Shown piece by piece: positions 25,736 through 34,692 of a stretch of 64,000 nt of DNA. Origin of the DNA: Polaribacter sp. SA4-10 (GTDB lineage: Bacteria > Bacteroidota > Bacteroidia > Flavobacteriales > Flavobacteriaceae); NCBI RefSeq assembly GCF_002163835.1, contig NZ_CP019331.1, positions 682,001-746,000 on the forward strand, written 5' to 3'. Within the stretch, counting starts at the first letter, position 1. Every line of letters begins with the position of its first letter. The notes beneath the pieces were generated by a model. It was not told the origin of the DNA. It made no database searches and saw nothing but the letters and a program-made list of their open reading frames with translations. A program made the translations under genes and the position numbers.

Positions 25736-26210
25736 TAAAAAAGTCTTCTAAGGTTTTAAAACGATGCTCAAAAATTGTTGTCAATTGCTTTTTTATAAAT
25801 AACTTTTGAGCAATTGTTCCTAAAAAACCAAAAGGAAGTTTATATGATATTTTATCACTCATTAATGTTTTACCATTAGGCAATTCTTCAAACCAATGCT
25901 CATGATGCCACATTTTATAAGGACCAAAACGTTGTTCATCAATAAAAAAAACATTCTTTTTAACCGTTGTAATTTCTGTAACCCAGTTTTGTTTTATCCC
26001 TGGTAAAATTCCTACTCTATAAGTAATAATTTGCCCTTCGTATGCTTTCTTATCTACCTCTGATGTTATTGTAAACCCCATTTCTTCTGGCGTAATTTTT
26101 TCTAAATTCTGTGGTGAACTAAAAAAATCCCAAGCCTCTGTTATTGGCACATTTACAGTTTGTTTTGTGGTGAGTGTATAAATACCAGAATGTTTTTTTA
26201 TAGTAACCAT
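25725..26210 (-). CDS. SRPBCC (START-like) family protein
   Basis: 161 residues. The pattern TLTTKQTVNVPITEAWDFFS, SPQNLEKITPEEMGF and later FVDEQ-like DEQRFGPYKMWHHEHWFEEL is that of the SRPBCC proteins often annotated as cell division inhibitor or ligand-binding. The fold has a deep hydrophobic cavity; no catalytic residue can be named. Relatives of this exact type commonly sit beside photolyase genes, as here, which links it to light stress. It overlaps the photolyase start and lies 1 base after the peroxidase stop. Confidence 0.85.
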   Translation of the reverse strand: MVTIKKHSGIYTLTTKQTVNVPITEAWDFFSSPQNLEKITPEEMGFTITSEVDKKAYEGQIITYRVGILPGIKQNWVTEITTVKKNVFFIDEQRFGPYKMWHHEHWFEELPNGKTLMSDKISYKLPFGFLGTIAQKLFIKKQLTTIFEHRFKTLEDFFNEK

Positions 26211-26211
26211 T

Positions 26212-26754
26212 TTATAATAATTTAGTTATTTTAGAACTCATAGGTTTTGTTATTGAATAAAAATATTCAACAAATCGTCCTTTTTCATCTACAATATATT
26301 TTTGAAAATTCCATTTTACAGTTGAATTCGATTTTCCGTTCAAATCCTTTTTTGTTAACCATGTATATAAAGGATGTTGAGTATCTCCCTTCACATCTAT
26401 TTTCTCTGTCATTAAAAAAGTAACTCCGTATTTTAAAGAGCAAAAAGATTGAATTTCTGATGAACTCCCTGGCTCTTGACCACCAAATTGATTACAAGGA
26501 ACTCCAATAACTATTAATTGCTCCTTGTATTTGTCATACAATTCTTGTAAACCTTTATATTGCCCAGTAAAACCACATTCTGAAGCTACATTTACAAATA
26601 GTATTTTCTTGCCTTTGTAGTCTGTTAGATGTATTGGTTCTCCACTTATATCATTAATTTCAATGTTATAAATTGGTGTTTTTGGTTCTAATGTTTGTGC
26701 TTTTATTGTTGTGCTAAAAAGTGTCATTATAAGTACTAATTTAAAAATATTCAT
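26212..26754 (-). CDS. Glutathione peroxidase family protein, exported
   Basis: 180 residues. A signal peptide ends near TIKAQ (residue 20), so the protein is probably periplasmic. The catalytic motif is VNVASECGFTGQY with Cys60 in place of selenocysteine. GVPCNQFGGQEPG and VKWNFQKYIVDEKG supply the Gln and Trp of the catalytic site. Bacterial Cys-type enzymes usually take electrons from thioredoxin rather than glutathione. In this cluster it would remove lipid or other hydroperoxides formed under light and oxygen. Confidence 0.93.
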   Translation of the reverse strand: MNIFKLVLIMTLFSTTIKAQTLEPKTPIYNIEINDISGEPIHLTDYKGKKILFVNVASECGFTGQYKGLQELYDKYKEQLIVIGVPCNQFGGQEPGSSSEIQSFCSLKYGVTFLMTEKIDVKGDTQHPLYTWLTKKDLNGKSNSTVKWNFQKYIVDEKGRFVEYFYSITKPMSSKITKLL

Positions 26755-26779
26755 TATTAATCTATTATAGTATAATTCT

Positions 26780-27310
26780 TTAATTCAAAGAAATTTTATC
26801 AATTGTCAATTCAAAGTTTTCGTCTTTTTTATTTCCAATTAAAATTGCAATTTCTTTTATTTCATTGGCTGAAAAATTATCCATATTTAATTTATAGCCT
26901 CTAAATGAAGGAAAAAAATCTTTTAAAGGAATTTTTATGACTTCCATTTTTGTTGATGTTTGAAACGTTTGAATAAACCAATGTTGTTGACTTCTATTTG
27001 ATTTTATTCTAAGCTGGTATTTTTTTCCATCGCCTTTAACCTTTAAAACAACATCTTTTAAATTTTCTGTAATATTAATATCTATAGGTAAACGTATCAT
27101 GGCAAATCCTCCATTATTTTCTGTAGACACACTGCCTGTAAACACCCCATTTCCATCTTCATCTAATATCATTTTTGATGTAGAAAGACCTCCCATAACG
27201 CTATCGTTTGTGATGTACCAAGAATTAGTGTCTGTATTTTTATTAAAATCAGCAATTATAATCTCATTATTTATCATCATAAAAAAAAATATAAATAGTA
27301 AATTTTTCAT
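26780..27310 (-). CDS. CIA30 family protein (complex I intermediate-associated 30-like)
   Basis: 176 residues with a hydrophobic N-terminus (LLFIFFFMMINN) that could be a signal. The CIA30 beta-jelly-roll fold is recognised by SWYITNDSVMGGLSTSKM, GVFTGSVSTENNGGFAMIRL, LKVKGDGKKYQLRIKSNR and IPLKDFFPSFRGYKL. In mitochondria CIA30 is an assembly factor for complex I. Bacterial homologues are of unknown function and often carry a signal peptide. It lies between the peroxidase and an SDR gene (gaps of 25 and 1 bases) in the light/oxidative-stress cluster. Confidence 0.87.
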   Translation of the reverse strand: MKNLLFIFFFMMINNEIIIADFNKNTDTNSWYITNDSVMGGLSTSKMILDEDGNGVFTGSVSTENNGGFAMIRLPIDINITENLKDVVLKVKGDGKKYQLRIKSNRSQQHWFIQTFQTSTKMEVIKIPLKDFFPSFRGYKLNMDNFSANEIKEIAILIGNKKDENFELTIDKISLN

Positions 27311-27311
27311 T

Positions 27312-27989
27312 TTAAAGCTTTAAACTCACAATCCCTGCATCTATAGGAAATACTTGTCCGGAAATGGACTTTGCATCATCAGAAAGCAAATAATTAGCCA
27401 AAGAAGCTACTTCACTTGGTTCTAAATAATTCTTTAACGGATGACGTTCTTTCATCGTTTCTTGCTGTTTTTCATTTCTTAATAAACGAGCTGCTAAACT
27501 GGTATTGGTTACTGTTGGTGCAATTACATTAAACCTAATTTTTGTAGCATATTCTGCTGCCAACGATTTTGCCAAGCCTTCTACTCCTGCTTTACTTACT
27601 GCAATACTTGCATGAAATGGCATCCCTAACTTTGTAGCAACTGTGCTAAATAAAACAACGCTACCATTGTTATTACTTAATGCTTTTTCATATTTCTGAA
27701 TTGCTTTTATAGCTCCTAAAACGTTGATGTTGAAATCATTTTGAAAATCTTCAATCTTTAAACGGGTTAAAGATTTTAGGTTGATGCTTCCAGGGCAATA
27801 TGCCAATCCGTCTAATTCTTCTATGTCTGGAAGTTCATCTTTTAAAATATCCAACGCATAATGAGTATTGCTTTCTTGGTTTTCTATTTCAGAACGACTC
27901 ATCGTTATAACCTTATGGCTTTCTTTAAGTAAATCTGCCAAAGCTTTACCAATACCTTTACTTCCTCCAATTATTAAAATTGTTTTCAT
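27312..27989 (-). CDS. SDR family oxidoreductase lacking the catalytic tyrosine
   Basis: 225 residues. The Rossmann motif GGSKGIGKA is at residues 8-16, followed by LDILKDELPD and LAYCPGSIN in place of NNAG. The catalytic Ser is at 115 (LFSTVA) and Lys at 133 (VSKAG). The position four residues before that Lys, normally Tyr, is Ile129 (HASIAVSK). C-terminal NVIAPTVTNTSLAARLL and ISGQVFPIDAG are normal. Missing Tyr means it may be a non-classical reductase or a binding protein. It is 3 bases from the next upstream gene. Confidence 0.87.
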   Translation of the reverse strand: MKTILIIGGSKGIGKALADLLKESHKVITMSRSEIENQESNTHYALDILKDELPDIEELDGLAYCPGSINLKSLTRLKIEDFQNDFNINVLGAIKAIQKYEKALSNNNGSVVLFSTVATKLGMPFHASIAVSKAGVEGLAKSLAAEYATKIRFNVIAPTVTNTSLAARLLRNEKQQETMKERHPLKNYLEPSEVASLANYLLSDDAKSISGQVFPIDAGIVSLKL

Positions 27990-27992
27990 ACT

Positions 27993-29414
27993 TTATTTTT
28001 TATCTATTAGTGAATTTATCATTCCTTTAAATATAAAGGCATGAAATGGTAAAACAGCATACCAATACAGACGGCCTAAAACTCCTTTAGGTCTAAAAAC
28101 TGCACGTTGATGTAGTTTTCCTTTTATAATCTTAAACTCTAACCAAGCTTCTCCTGGCAATTTCATTTCAGCAAATAATAACAAACGTTTTTCTTTTTTA
28201 TCCGCTAATAAAACACGCCAAAAATCTAACGGATCTCCAGCTTCTAAATGTGTATTGTGTCTTCTTCCTCTTCTTAAGCCTACGCCTCCAAAAATTTTAT
28301 CAATATAACCTCGTATTTTCCATAACCAATTAAAACTATACCAACCATTTTCACCTCCAATAGACCAAATTCTGTCTAAAGTATAATTTTCATCTTTAAT
28401 TGTTTTTACTCTTTCATCCTTAAAACAACCAAATTCTGGTAATTGAATATGTTTTGATAATTGGTCGTTAAAAACGCCACTACTCATTGCGTCTTTCCAA
28501 CTAGAAACTACATCATTTTGTTCTATTCTTTGAAACGCGAGTGCTACAGATTCTTTGTACGTTATTGGTTCAATATTTAATATTTTATTGATATCATTTG
28601 GTTTTGCAATCACTTCAATTTTCATACTATCAACCAAGGCTTGCGCTAAGTTAAACGATGTTGATGTTACAAAATACAACCAGTAAGATGATAATTTTGG
28701 ACTTAAGAAAGGCAGTGTATAAATATATCTTTTAAAACCTCTAACTTCTCCAAACTGCAAAAGCATTTCTTTGTACGTTAATACTTCTGGACCTCCAATA
28801 TCAAAAGATTTATTATATAATTCTGCTTTATTTAAAGCGTATTCTAAATAACATAAAACATCTCTTACTGCTATAGGTTGTGTTTTTGTATTTAACCACC
28901 TAGGCGTAATCATTAAAGGTAATTTCTCTACAATGTCTCTTATAATTTCAAAAGAGGCACTACCACTTCCCACTACAATTCCTGCTCTAAATGTTGTTAA
29001 ACCATACTTTTCTGATTGCAACGTTTTTTCTACTTCAAAACGTGATCTTAAATGTTTAGAAAGTGAATCGTCATTTACAATTCCACTTAAATAGAGTACT
29101 TGCTTACAATTAGTTTCTTCAACTATTTTTTTAAAATTTAATGCACATTGTTTTTCTAATTCTTCAAAATTATTGGCATCTGTTGCCATAGAATGAATTA
29201 AATAATAGGCAGCATCAATATCTTTTGGAAGTTCAATGTTTTCTAAATCTAAAAAATCGACTTTTAAAAACGTAACGTTTTTTTGATTTTCAATTTCATC
29301 TGGTATTCTATCCAAATCACGGACACAACATACTAATTCATGGTTGCTTTCTAACAATTTTAAAGCTAGTCGCTTAGCAATATAGCCTGTTGTACCTGTG
29401 ATGAGTATTTTCAT
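27993..29414 (-). CDS. Atypical SDR fused to DUF2867 domain
   Basis: 473 residues in two parts. Residues 1-300 are an extended/atypical SDR with GTTGYIAKRLALKLLES (NAD(P) binding), YYLIHSMA and SGIVNDDSLSKHLRSRFEVE. Residues 325-473 match DUF2867, a START-like domain: FSWLW-like SFNWLWKIRGYIDKIFGG, GRRHNTHLEAGDPLDFWRVL, LFAEMKLPGEAWLEFKI and a hydrophobic end. Such fusions are common in photolyase-linked clusters of Bacteroidota and Proteobacteria. The substrate is unknown; a lipid-like or isoprenoid ligand is possible for the START-like part. Confidence 0.87.
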   Translation of the reverse strand: MKILITGTTGYIAKRLALKLLESNHELVCCVRDLDRIPDEIENQKNVTFLKVDFLDLENIELPKDIDAAYYLIHSMATDANNFEELEKQCALNFKKIVEETNCKQVLYLSGIVNDDSLSKHLRSRFEVEKTLQSEKYGLTTFRAGIVVGSGSASFEIIRDIVEKLPLMITPRWLNTKTQPIAVRDVLCYLEYALNKAELYNKSFDIGGPEVLTYKEMLLQFGEVRGFKRYIYTLPFLSPKLSSYWLYFVTSTSFNLAQALVDSMKIEVIAKPNDINKILNIEPITYKESVALAFQRIEQNDVVSSWKDAMSSGVFNDQLSKHIQLPEFGCFKDERVKTIKDENYTLDRIWSIGGENGWYSFNWLWKIRGYIDKIFGGVGLRRGRRHNTHLEAGDPLDFWRVLLADKKEKRLLLFAEMKLPGEAWLEFKIIKGKLHQRAVFRPKGVLGRLYWYAVLPFHAFIFKGMINSLIDKK

Positions 29415-29444
29415 ATTATATAATTAAGAAATTTTTAAATAATT

Positions 29445-30062
29445 CTAATCCTTTTTGGGTCTTTGGTATGTCATTCTAGTATGGTTTTCTGGAATAAAAT
29501 ATCCATCTAACCCATTAATTGCTGCTGTTTTTCCTTTTGATAAATTTACAAAACCATCTTCTTCAATTAAATGATCATCAATATATAAATGTACAATTTC
29601 ACCTAAAACTAATAAAGTGTCATTCGCTTTTATATGGTATTCTTCTAAATACTTTAATCCCATTCTTACAGCACAACCTTTTACATAAGGTGCTTGAAAA
29701 GCATCTAAATATTCCTCTTCTAAATTTGATTTATCAAATTCTGATATTTCTGACGGATATTTTGCTGATGTATGGTGTGCATCTTCTAAAATCCCTTCAT
29801 GTATATGATTAATCGTATAGTAACCGGTTTCTTTTAAATTATCATAGGTATTTCTAATAACAGTACTTGGTCTTAATACAAAACCTAAAATAGGTGGATT
29901 AGAACCGTAATGAACAACAGAACTAAAAACGGCAACATTCGCTATATTCTCTTTTGATTTGGTTGCAATTAAGTTCGCCGATTTAAAACCAGAGACACTA
30001 TTGATTAAATTAATTTTATATAAATAGTCTAATTTATTAATATCATCTAAAGTTAAATACAT
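29445..30062 (-). CDS. Flavin reductase-like, FMN-binding split-barrel protein
   Basis: 205 residues. The FMN-binding split barrel is recognised by NSVSGFKSANLIATKSKENI, NVAVFSSVVHYGSNPPILGF and YYTINHIHEGILEDAHHTSA. No N-terminal signal is seen. Family members reduce free flavin or act as FMN-dependent oxidoreductases. Adjacent genes are a DUF2867-SDR downstream and an ABC1 kinase whose stop touches its start (1-base spacing). It could supply reduced flavin or modify a small substrate within the stress cluster. Confidence 0.87.
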   Translation of the reverse strand: MYLTLDDINKLDYLYKINLINSVSGFKSANLIATKSKENIANVAVFSSVVHYGSNPPILGFVLRPSTVIRNTYDNLKETGYYTINHIHEGILEDAHHTSAKYPSEISEFDKSNLEEEYLDAFQAPYVKGCAVRMGLKYLEEYHIKANDTLLVLGEIVHLYIDDHLIEEDGFVNLSKGKTAAINGLDGYFIPENHTRMTYQRPKKD

Positions 30063-31373
30063 TTAAATATTTTTAAAATTATTGATTTGAATATTTGTAG
30101 CTTTTAAATCGTGCATTAAATTATACAATCCAAAAAAGGTTCTGTTCATATAAATAAAATGTTTAGAACCTCTGTTACCATTCATTTTTCTTAACTCTGT
30201 ACTTTTGGCATATTTTTGTCCTAATGCACTTATTTTGTCAAAGAAAATACCATCTGAAAAATCAAATTCTTCTTCATGAAAAGGTTGTGTGAAAAGTGAT
30301 AACATTTCGTGAAAAAGGGTTGTAAAGAACTTTTTCTCTTCTGCGTTGTCGTCTGCTCTTAAAATTTCCAATTCATATAACTTTGCTTCAAAAAAGGCTG
30401 GATTTTCTATATTTTCTTTAATCGCCAATTCAAAATAAGGAATGTAGAAACTATCTGGAACTTCTTTCATGCAACCAAAATCAATGGCAATAAGCTCTGT
30501 TTTATCAGAAACTAAAAAATTTCCAGGGTGAGGATCTGCATGTACTTTCCTTAAAATATGTAATTGATACATATAAAAATCCCAAAGCGCCTGCCCTATT
30601 TTAGTTAAATCTTCTAATGAATTGTCTTGTTGTACAAATTCTGATAAATGGACACCTTCCATCCAATCCATCGTTAAAATTCTCTTTGTTGAATATTCTG
30701 GATAATAATTAGGAAATTTTAAATTGGGAATATTACTACATTTATCTGATACCTCATTACTTTGTTCCAGTTCTAAAATGTAATTAGTTTCCTCAGTAAG
30801 CTTATTTTCAACTTCTTTAAAATACGCATCAGAGCCTTCACCTCTAATATTAAACATTTTCATAGCAATAGGTTTCACCATTGCCAAATCTGTTGAAATA
30901 CTATCTGCTATACCTGGATATTGTATTTTTACAGCTAATTTTTTGCCGTTTTTTGTTGCTTTATGCACTTGCCCAATACTTGCTGCATTTATAGATTGTG
31001 TAGAAAAAGTATCAAATACTTCTGAAGGGTTTTTCTTAAAATACTTTTTAAACGTTTTTACCACTAAAGGTGGAGATAAAGGTGGAACCGAAAATTGTGA
31101 TAACGAGAATTTATCTACATAAGCTCTTGGTAATATGTTCTTTTCCATACTTAGCATTTGAGCTACCTTTAAAGCAGAACCTTTCATGGTTTTTAATCCA
31201 TCATAAATATCAGTTGCATTTGACTCGTTCAATTTTTCTTTTGCCTGTTCTTCTGTTTTAACTATTTTTTCTCCATAGTATTTTACATAGTTCACTCCTA
31301 CTTTTAACCCTGTAGAAACTAACCTTGATGCACGTTGTATTTTTGATGTTGGTATACTGTCTATATTTTTCAT
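30063..31373 (-). CDS. ABC1 kinase family protein (AarF/UbiB-like)
   Basis: About 436 residues from the ATG at 31373, which overlaps the upstream TGA as ATGA. An ATG 24 bases earlier would overlap more and is less likely. Hallmarks are the Ala-rich KxAQ helix KGSALKVAQMLSMEKN, AAASIGQVH-like NAASIGQVHKATKNGKKLAV (unusual Lys-containing nucleotide loop), the catalytic HADPHPGNFLV and the metal site AIDFGCMKE. The family governs isoprenoid-quinone or lipid metabolism with atypical ATPase activity. Its presence with photolyase and peroxidase suggests quinone or lipid protection under light stress. Confidence 0.9.
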   Translation of the reverse strand: MKNIDSIPTSKIQRASRLVSTGLKVGVNYVKYYGEKIVKTEEQAKEKLNESNATDIYDGLKTMKGSALKVAQMLSMEKNILPRAYVDKFSLSQFSVPPLSPPLVVKTFKKYFKKNPSEVFDTFSTQSINAASIGQVHKATKNGKKLAVKIQYPGIADSISTDLAMVKPIAMKMFNIRGEGSDAYFKEVENKLTEETNYILELEQSNEVSDKCSNIPNLKFPNYYPEYSTKRILTMDWMEGVHLSEFVQQDNSLEDLTKIGQALWDFYMYQLHILRKVHADPHPGNFLVSDKTELIAIDFGCMKEVPDSFYIPYFELAIKENIENPAFFEAKLYELEILRADDNAEEKKFFTTLFHEMLSLFTQPFHEEEFDFSDGIFFDKISALGQKYAKSTELRKMNGNRGSKHFIYMNRTFFGLYNLMHDLKATNIQINNFKNI

Positions 31374-32029
31374 ACGGTAGGCTTTTTTTCTTTCCACAAA
31401 AATTTTGCAAAATCAAATACACTTTGCAGTGGCGTTAAATCTCTTAAATCGAAGCTTGCTTTTACAGATTTTTCAATAAAAATATCTGTTTTTTCAAAAT
31501 TTTCAGAACTGTCTTCTAACCAAAATTGCAACGTAAATAATAAATGCAACCAAGCAGCTTCTGTTACCGTTTTATCTTGAATTTTGTTAATCGTTTTATT
31601 TTTAAAATCCATGTTATCTGTATGAATCTCTTTAGAAACAAAGGCAATAAACGCTGTTCTTAAACTTGAAAGCTGTTTTAGAGATTCTAATTTATTCTTA
31701 TTTCCTTTTAATTTTAAGTGAACATAAGACCTATTTGCAGTTAACAATTCAAAAAATGTATAATAAAAGCTTAAGAGCTTACTTTTAGTATCATACGTTT
31801 TATAGTCATCATTTTTTAATAATAATTCAATTGTTTTTGTACAAAAAACAGCGAAAATATGTTTTTCTAATGCTTCAAAATCACTAAAAAATTGATAAAA
31901 CTGATTTTCTTCAAAGTTGTTTTTCTTACTAAATGCATAGACAGATTTTGAGGCATGTGCTTCCATCAAAACTTCATCCATGTATAATTCTATGATATTC
32001 TCTGCTGTAATATTTTTTTTACTAGCCAT
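31370..32029 (-). CDS. TetR-like transcriptional regulator of the stress cluster
   Basis: 219 residues. The N-terminal 65 residues fit a TetR helix-turn-helix: KKNITAENIIELYMDEVLME, then VYAFSKKNNFEENQFYQFFS and DFEALEKHIFAVF. The recognition helix is more divergent than usual. The C-terminal domain is all-helical. Its TGA overlaps the ABC1 kinase ATG, and the tspO-like gene lies 10 bases upstream, so it is embedded in the operon. It may regulate the whole cluster. No palindrome was recognised in front of tspO with confidence. Confidence 0.8.
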   Translation of the reverse strand: MASKKNITAENIIELYMDEVLMEAHASKSVYAFSKKNNFEENQFYQFFSDFEALEKHIFAVFCTKTIELLLKNDDYKTYDTKSKLLSFYYTFFELLTANRSYVHLKLKGNKNKLESLKQLSSLRTAFIAFVSKEIHTDNMDFKNKTINKIQDKTVTEAAWLHLLFTLQFWLEDSSENFEKTDIFIEKSVKASFDLRDLTPLQSVFDFAKFLWKEKKPTV

Positions 32030-32039
32030 GTTTTTATTT

Positions 32040-32525
32040 TTAATTATTTAAAACGATATAAGCGTTAAGGCTTGTTGCTATTGTCATCCATATTAAATAA
32101 GGGACAATTAATAAAGTGAATAATTTAAGTGATTTGATATGTTTAAAAGTAAAATAACCAATTAACAACCATAATAATACAATCACTACAAGTCCAACCT
32201 TTGTATAATGTAGGTTGAAGAAAGCTAAATTCCAACTCACATTTAAAACCCATTGCAGTGTATAAAGTGTCAGTAGTTTTTTATCTAAAAATTTAAATAG
32301 AAAACTCAATTTTGTCATGTAAAATGAAAATAAAAACATAATTGTTGTCCAAGCAGCGCCAAAAACCCAGCCTTCAGGAGTCCAAGGTGCTTTATTCAAA
32401 GATAAATACCAATCTGTTTGTGGTCCGTCTTTCATTAATACAACTCCTATTGCTAAAGCTAAAAAGTTGAAAATAATAAAAGTTAAAAATCGAATTATTT
32501 TATTGTGTTTCAATTCCATATGCAA
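32040..32525 (-). CDS. tspO: TspO/MBR family protein
   Basis: 161 residues with five hydrophobic helices as in TspO. Landmarks are WYLSLNKAPWTPEGWVFGAAWTTIMFLF (Pro and Trp pattern of the family), LQWVLNVSWNLAFFNLHY and a C-terminal PYLIWMTIATSLNAYIVLNN. TspO binds tetrapyrroles and cholesterol and in bacteria modulates light- or oxygen-dependent gene expression and porphyrin breakdown. It is the first gene of the minus-strand cluster ending with photolyase. The ATG at 32525 is preceded by another in-frame Met two codons on (MHME), so either may be used. Confidence 0.92.
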   Translation of the reverse strand: MHMELKHNKIIRFLTFIIFNFLALAIGVVLMKDGPQTDWYLSLNKAPWTPEGWVFGAAWTTIMFLFSFYMTKLSFLFKFLDKKLLTLYTLQWVLNVSWNLAFFNLHYTKVGLVVIVLLWLLIGYFTFKHIKSLKLFTLLIVPYLIWMTIATSLNAYIVLNN

Positions 32526-32626
32526 ATTTACGATTTTTTGTTTAACTAGTAGCAGTAATTGTTGAACAAAATATTAATTAGTAGCGCTATTTAACAGTAG
32601 ATTAGTAAAGCTACACTAAATAAAAC

Positions 32627-32653
32627 GAAAAACCCATCAAATAAATTGATGGA
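32627..32653 (-). terminator. Terminator of the second cold-shock gene
   Basis: On the minus strand TCCATCAAT / ATTTGATGGG forms a stem followed by T-rich sequence. It is a diverged form of the hairpins at 16983 and 18591. Confidence 0.6.
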
Positions 32654-32681
32654 CTTTTCTTTTAAACAGTAATGATATGTA

Positions 32682-32873
32682 TTAAATAACTTTTACGTTT
32701 ATGGCATTTAATCCTTTTTTTCCTTCTGCAAGGTCAAATTCTACTTCGTCTCCTTCTCTAATCGCATCGATTAAACCAGACACATGCACAAAATGTTCTT
32801 CGTTTGATCCTTCTTCAGTTATAAATCCAAACCCTTTGGTCTCGTTGAAAAATTTTACGTTTCCTTTATTAAA
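32682..32873 (-). pseudogene. Cold-shock protein gene without a start codon
   Basis: The minus strand encodes a full cold-shock domain: NKGNVKFFNETKGFGFITEE, GSNEEHFVHVSGLIDAIREG, DEVEFDLAEGKKGLNAINVK, VI, stop. RNP1 and RNP2 are intact. At the Met position the codon is TTT, and the open frame upstream to the TAA at 32892-32894 contains only ATT, ATA, GAT, AGA, TTT, ATA. No ATG, GTG or TTG is available. Either initiation uses ATT or ATA, or the gene was recently silenced. Protein-level conservation suggests recent or ongoing function, so the pseudogene label is provisional. Confidence 0.7.
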
Positions 32874-32942
32874 TATAAATCTATCTATAATTTAATACTA
32901 CTAATTTTTATTCAAATAATGGTACCAGAAATTATAAAAAGG

Positions 32943-34478
32943 CTACCAATCTATAGGAAAGTAATCTTTTAAAAATTTCCCAGACCAATGTTTTCCTGTA
33001 TTAATTCCATCAATTAAAGGATCCATAACTCTAGCAGCTCCATCTACAATATCTAATGGTGGCTGAAAATCATGTATTGCTACTTTCTTTTTAGATAATT
33101 CTGCAGGATCTTCATCTGTAACCCAACCTGTATCAACGGCATTCATATAAATACCCGCCTTCGCAAAAGTGGATGCAGAAGTATGTGTAAGCATGTTTAA
33201 GGCTGCTTTTGCCATGTTTGTATGTGGGTGTCTATCTACTTTTTTAAATCGATGAAACTTCCCTTCCATAGCAGAAACGTTAATAATATGTTTCTTACCT
33301 GTATTTTCTTTCATCATTAAATTAGACAAACGATTGCATAATACAAAAGGCGCAACTGCATTTACCAATTGTACTTCTACCATTTCTGTAGTTTCAATTT
33401 CACCTAATTTTAAACGCCAACTGTTTGTTTTTCGCAAATCTACTTGTTGTAAATCGGCATCTAATTTTCCTTCAGGAAAAACCTCTGCAGTTTGTAACGA
33501 ATTGTCAAAACTATACGGAATTTGAGAAAGTGCTGCAGAATTTCGCAATCCAATTCCTGGTTCTGGTCCGTGCCAAGTTACTGGAAGCACATTATTTTTA
33601 CTTGTCTTTGAAGTAGGAACACTTAAATCTGATAACTCTTGTAAACAGTGCGTGTGCTCCTTTAATAAAGTTTGTGCCAACTTTGGAAGTTGATCAATAG
33701 GTAATTTCTCATTTTCCATTAAATGGAAATAAAAACCTGAAGGCCTTCTTACCGTTTGCGCTGCATTATTAATTAAAATATCTAAACGCTCATATTTTTG
33801 TTCTATGTAATTACAAAAAATCTCTACACTTGGTATGTGTCTTAAATCTAAACCATGAATATGCAAACGATCACTCCATTGTTTGTAATCTTCTTCTTTA
33901 GAAAATCGAATAGCAGAATCTGCAGGAAAACGTGTTGTAGCAACAACGGTAGCTCCAGAACGCAATAACATTAATGTAATATGATACCCAATTTTTAAAC
34001 GAGAACCTGTAATTACAGCTACTTGATCTTTTAAGTCTGTCGTTTGAAAACGTTTTGCATAATTTAAATCGCCACATTCTGTACACATGGTATCATAAAA
34101 GTGGTGCAATTTTGTAAAAACGGTTTTACAAACGTAACAGTTTCTTGGTGATTCTAATTCTGGTGTTTCTTCAGTAATTTCTGCCGCTGCCAATAATTTT
34201 GGTGCAACAAATAAGGCTGATTCACGTGCAGATCTAATTCCTGTAGATTTTCTAGCATGCGTATCTTTAGCAATCATTTTACGTTTTGCCGCTTTTTTTG
34301 CGTCTTTTCTTCGTCGCTGAAATTCATCACGATTTGGTCTAGACAATTCTCCAGCAACTTTAAAAAGTGCGACTCTTTGCGCTTCTGGTAATTCAAAAAG
34401 CTGATTGGTATCGTCTAATAGATTTTGTATTGTAAGAATACAATTTTCTATATCTAAGTTTGTTTTTTTATCGCTCAT
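32943..34478 (-). CDS. SDR oxidoreductase with N-terminal zinc ribbon
   Basis: 511 residues. The N-terminal 110 residues are basic and helical. A zinc-ribbon-like unit follows with Cys114, Cys117, Cys132 and Cys135 (CYVC ... CTEC). The SDR domain starts [19 protein letters not shown] (about 153-171) and continues with [14 protein letters not shown]. Near the active site [10 protein letters not shown] supplies Ser, and [14 protein letters not shown] has Lys, but the usual Tyr position is Thr. The same arrangement seems normal for this subfamily, which also occurs in eukaryotes. The substrate is unknown. It stands alone between the csp copy and the ABC permease. Confidence 0.85.
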   Translation of the reverse strand: MSDKKTNLDIENCILTIQNLLDDTNQLFELPEAQRVALFKVAGELSRPNRDEFQRRRKDAKKAAKRKMIAKDTHARKSTGIRSARESALFVAPKLLAAAEITEETPELESPRNCYVCKTVFTKLHHFYDTMCTECGDLNYAKRFQTTDLKDQVAVITGSRLKIGYHITLMLLRSGATVVATTRFPADSAIRFSKEEDYKQWSDRLHIHGLDLRHIPSVEIFCNYIEQKYERLDILINNAAQTVRRPSGFYFHLMENEKLPIDQLPKLAQTLLKEHTHCLQELSDLSVPTSKTSKNNVLPVTWHGPEPGIGLRNSAALSQIPYSFDNSLQTAEVFPEGKLDADLQQVDLRKTNSWRLKLGEIETTEMVEVQLVNAVAPFVLCNRLSNLMMKENTGKKHIINVSAMEGKFHRFKKVDRHPHTNMAKAALNMLTHTSASTFAKAGIYMNAVDTGWVTDEDPAELSKKKVAIHDFQPPLDIVDGAARVMDPLIDGINTGKHWSGKFLKDYFPIDW

Positions 34479-34692
34479 AAGGGATACAACCGCTTAACGA
34501 AGTATCTTGTTTTTAATGTGTACTGAAATCGTTTAGAGTTAATAGCGCCATTCCTAATTTAAGAAAGGAAACACGCTGTCTTTAAAACTAAAATAATTTT
34601 TAGGCAAATATAATAACACTTTTATGTGCTGCGTCATGAATTCACAACTTTTAATGCTGTAATTCATATGGGTATCGCATCCATTAAAATAG

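Noticed and set aside
32701..32895. 64-codon plus-strand frame at the second cold-shock gene
   Set aside because: The minus strand here encodes a clear cold-shock domain; the plus frame is its antisense shadow.
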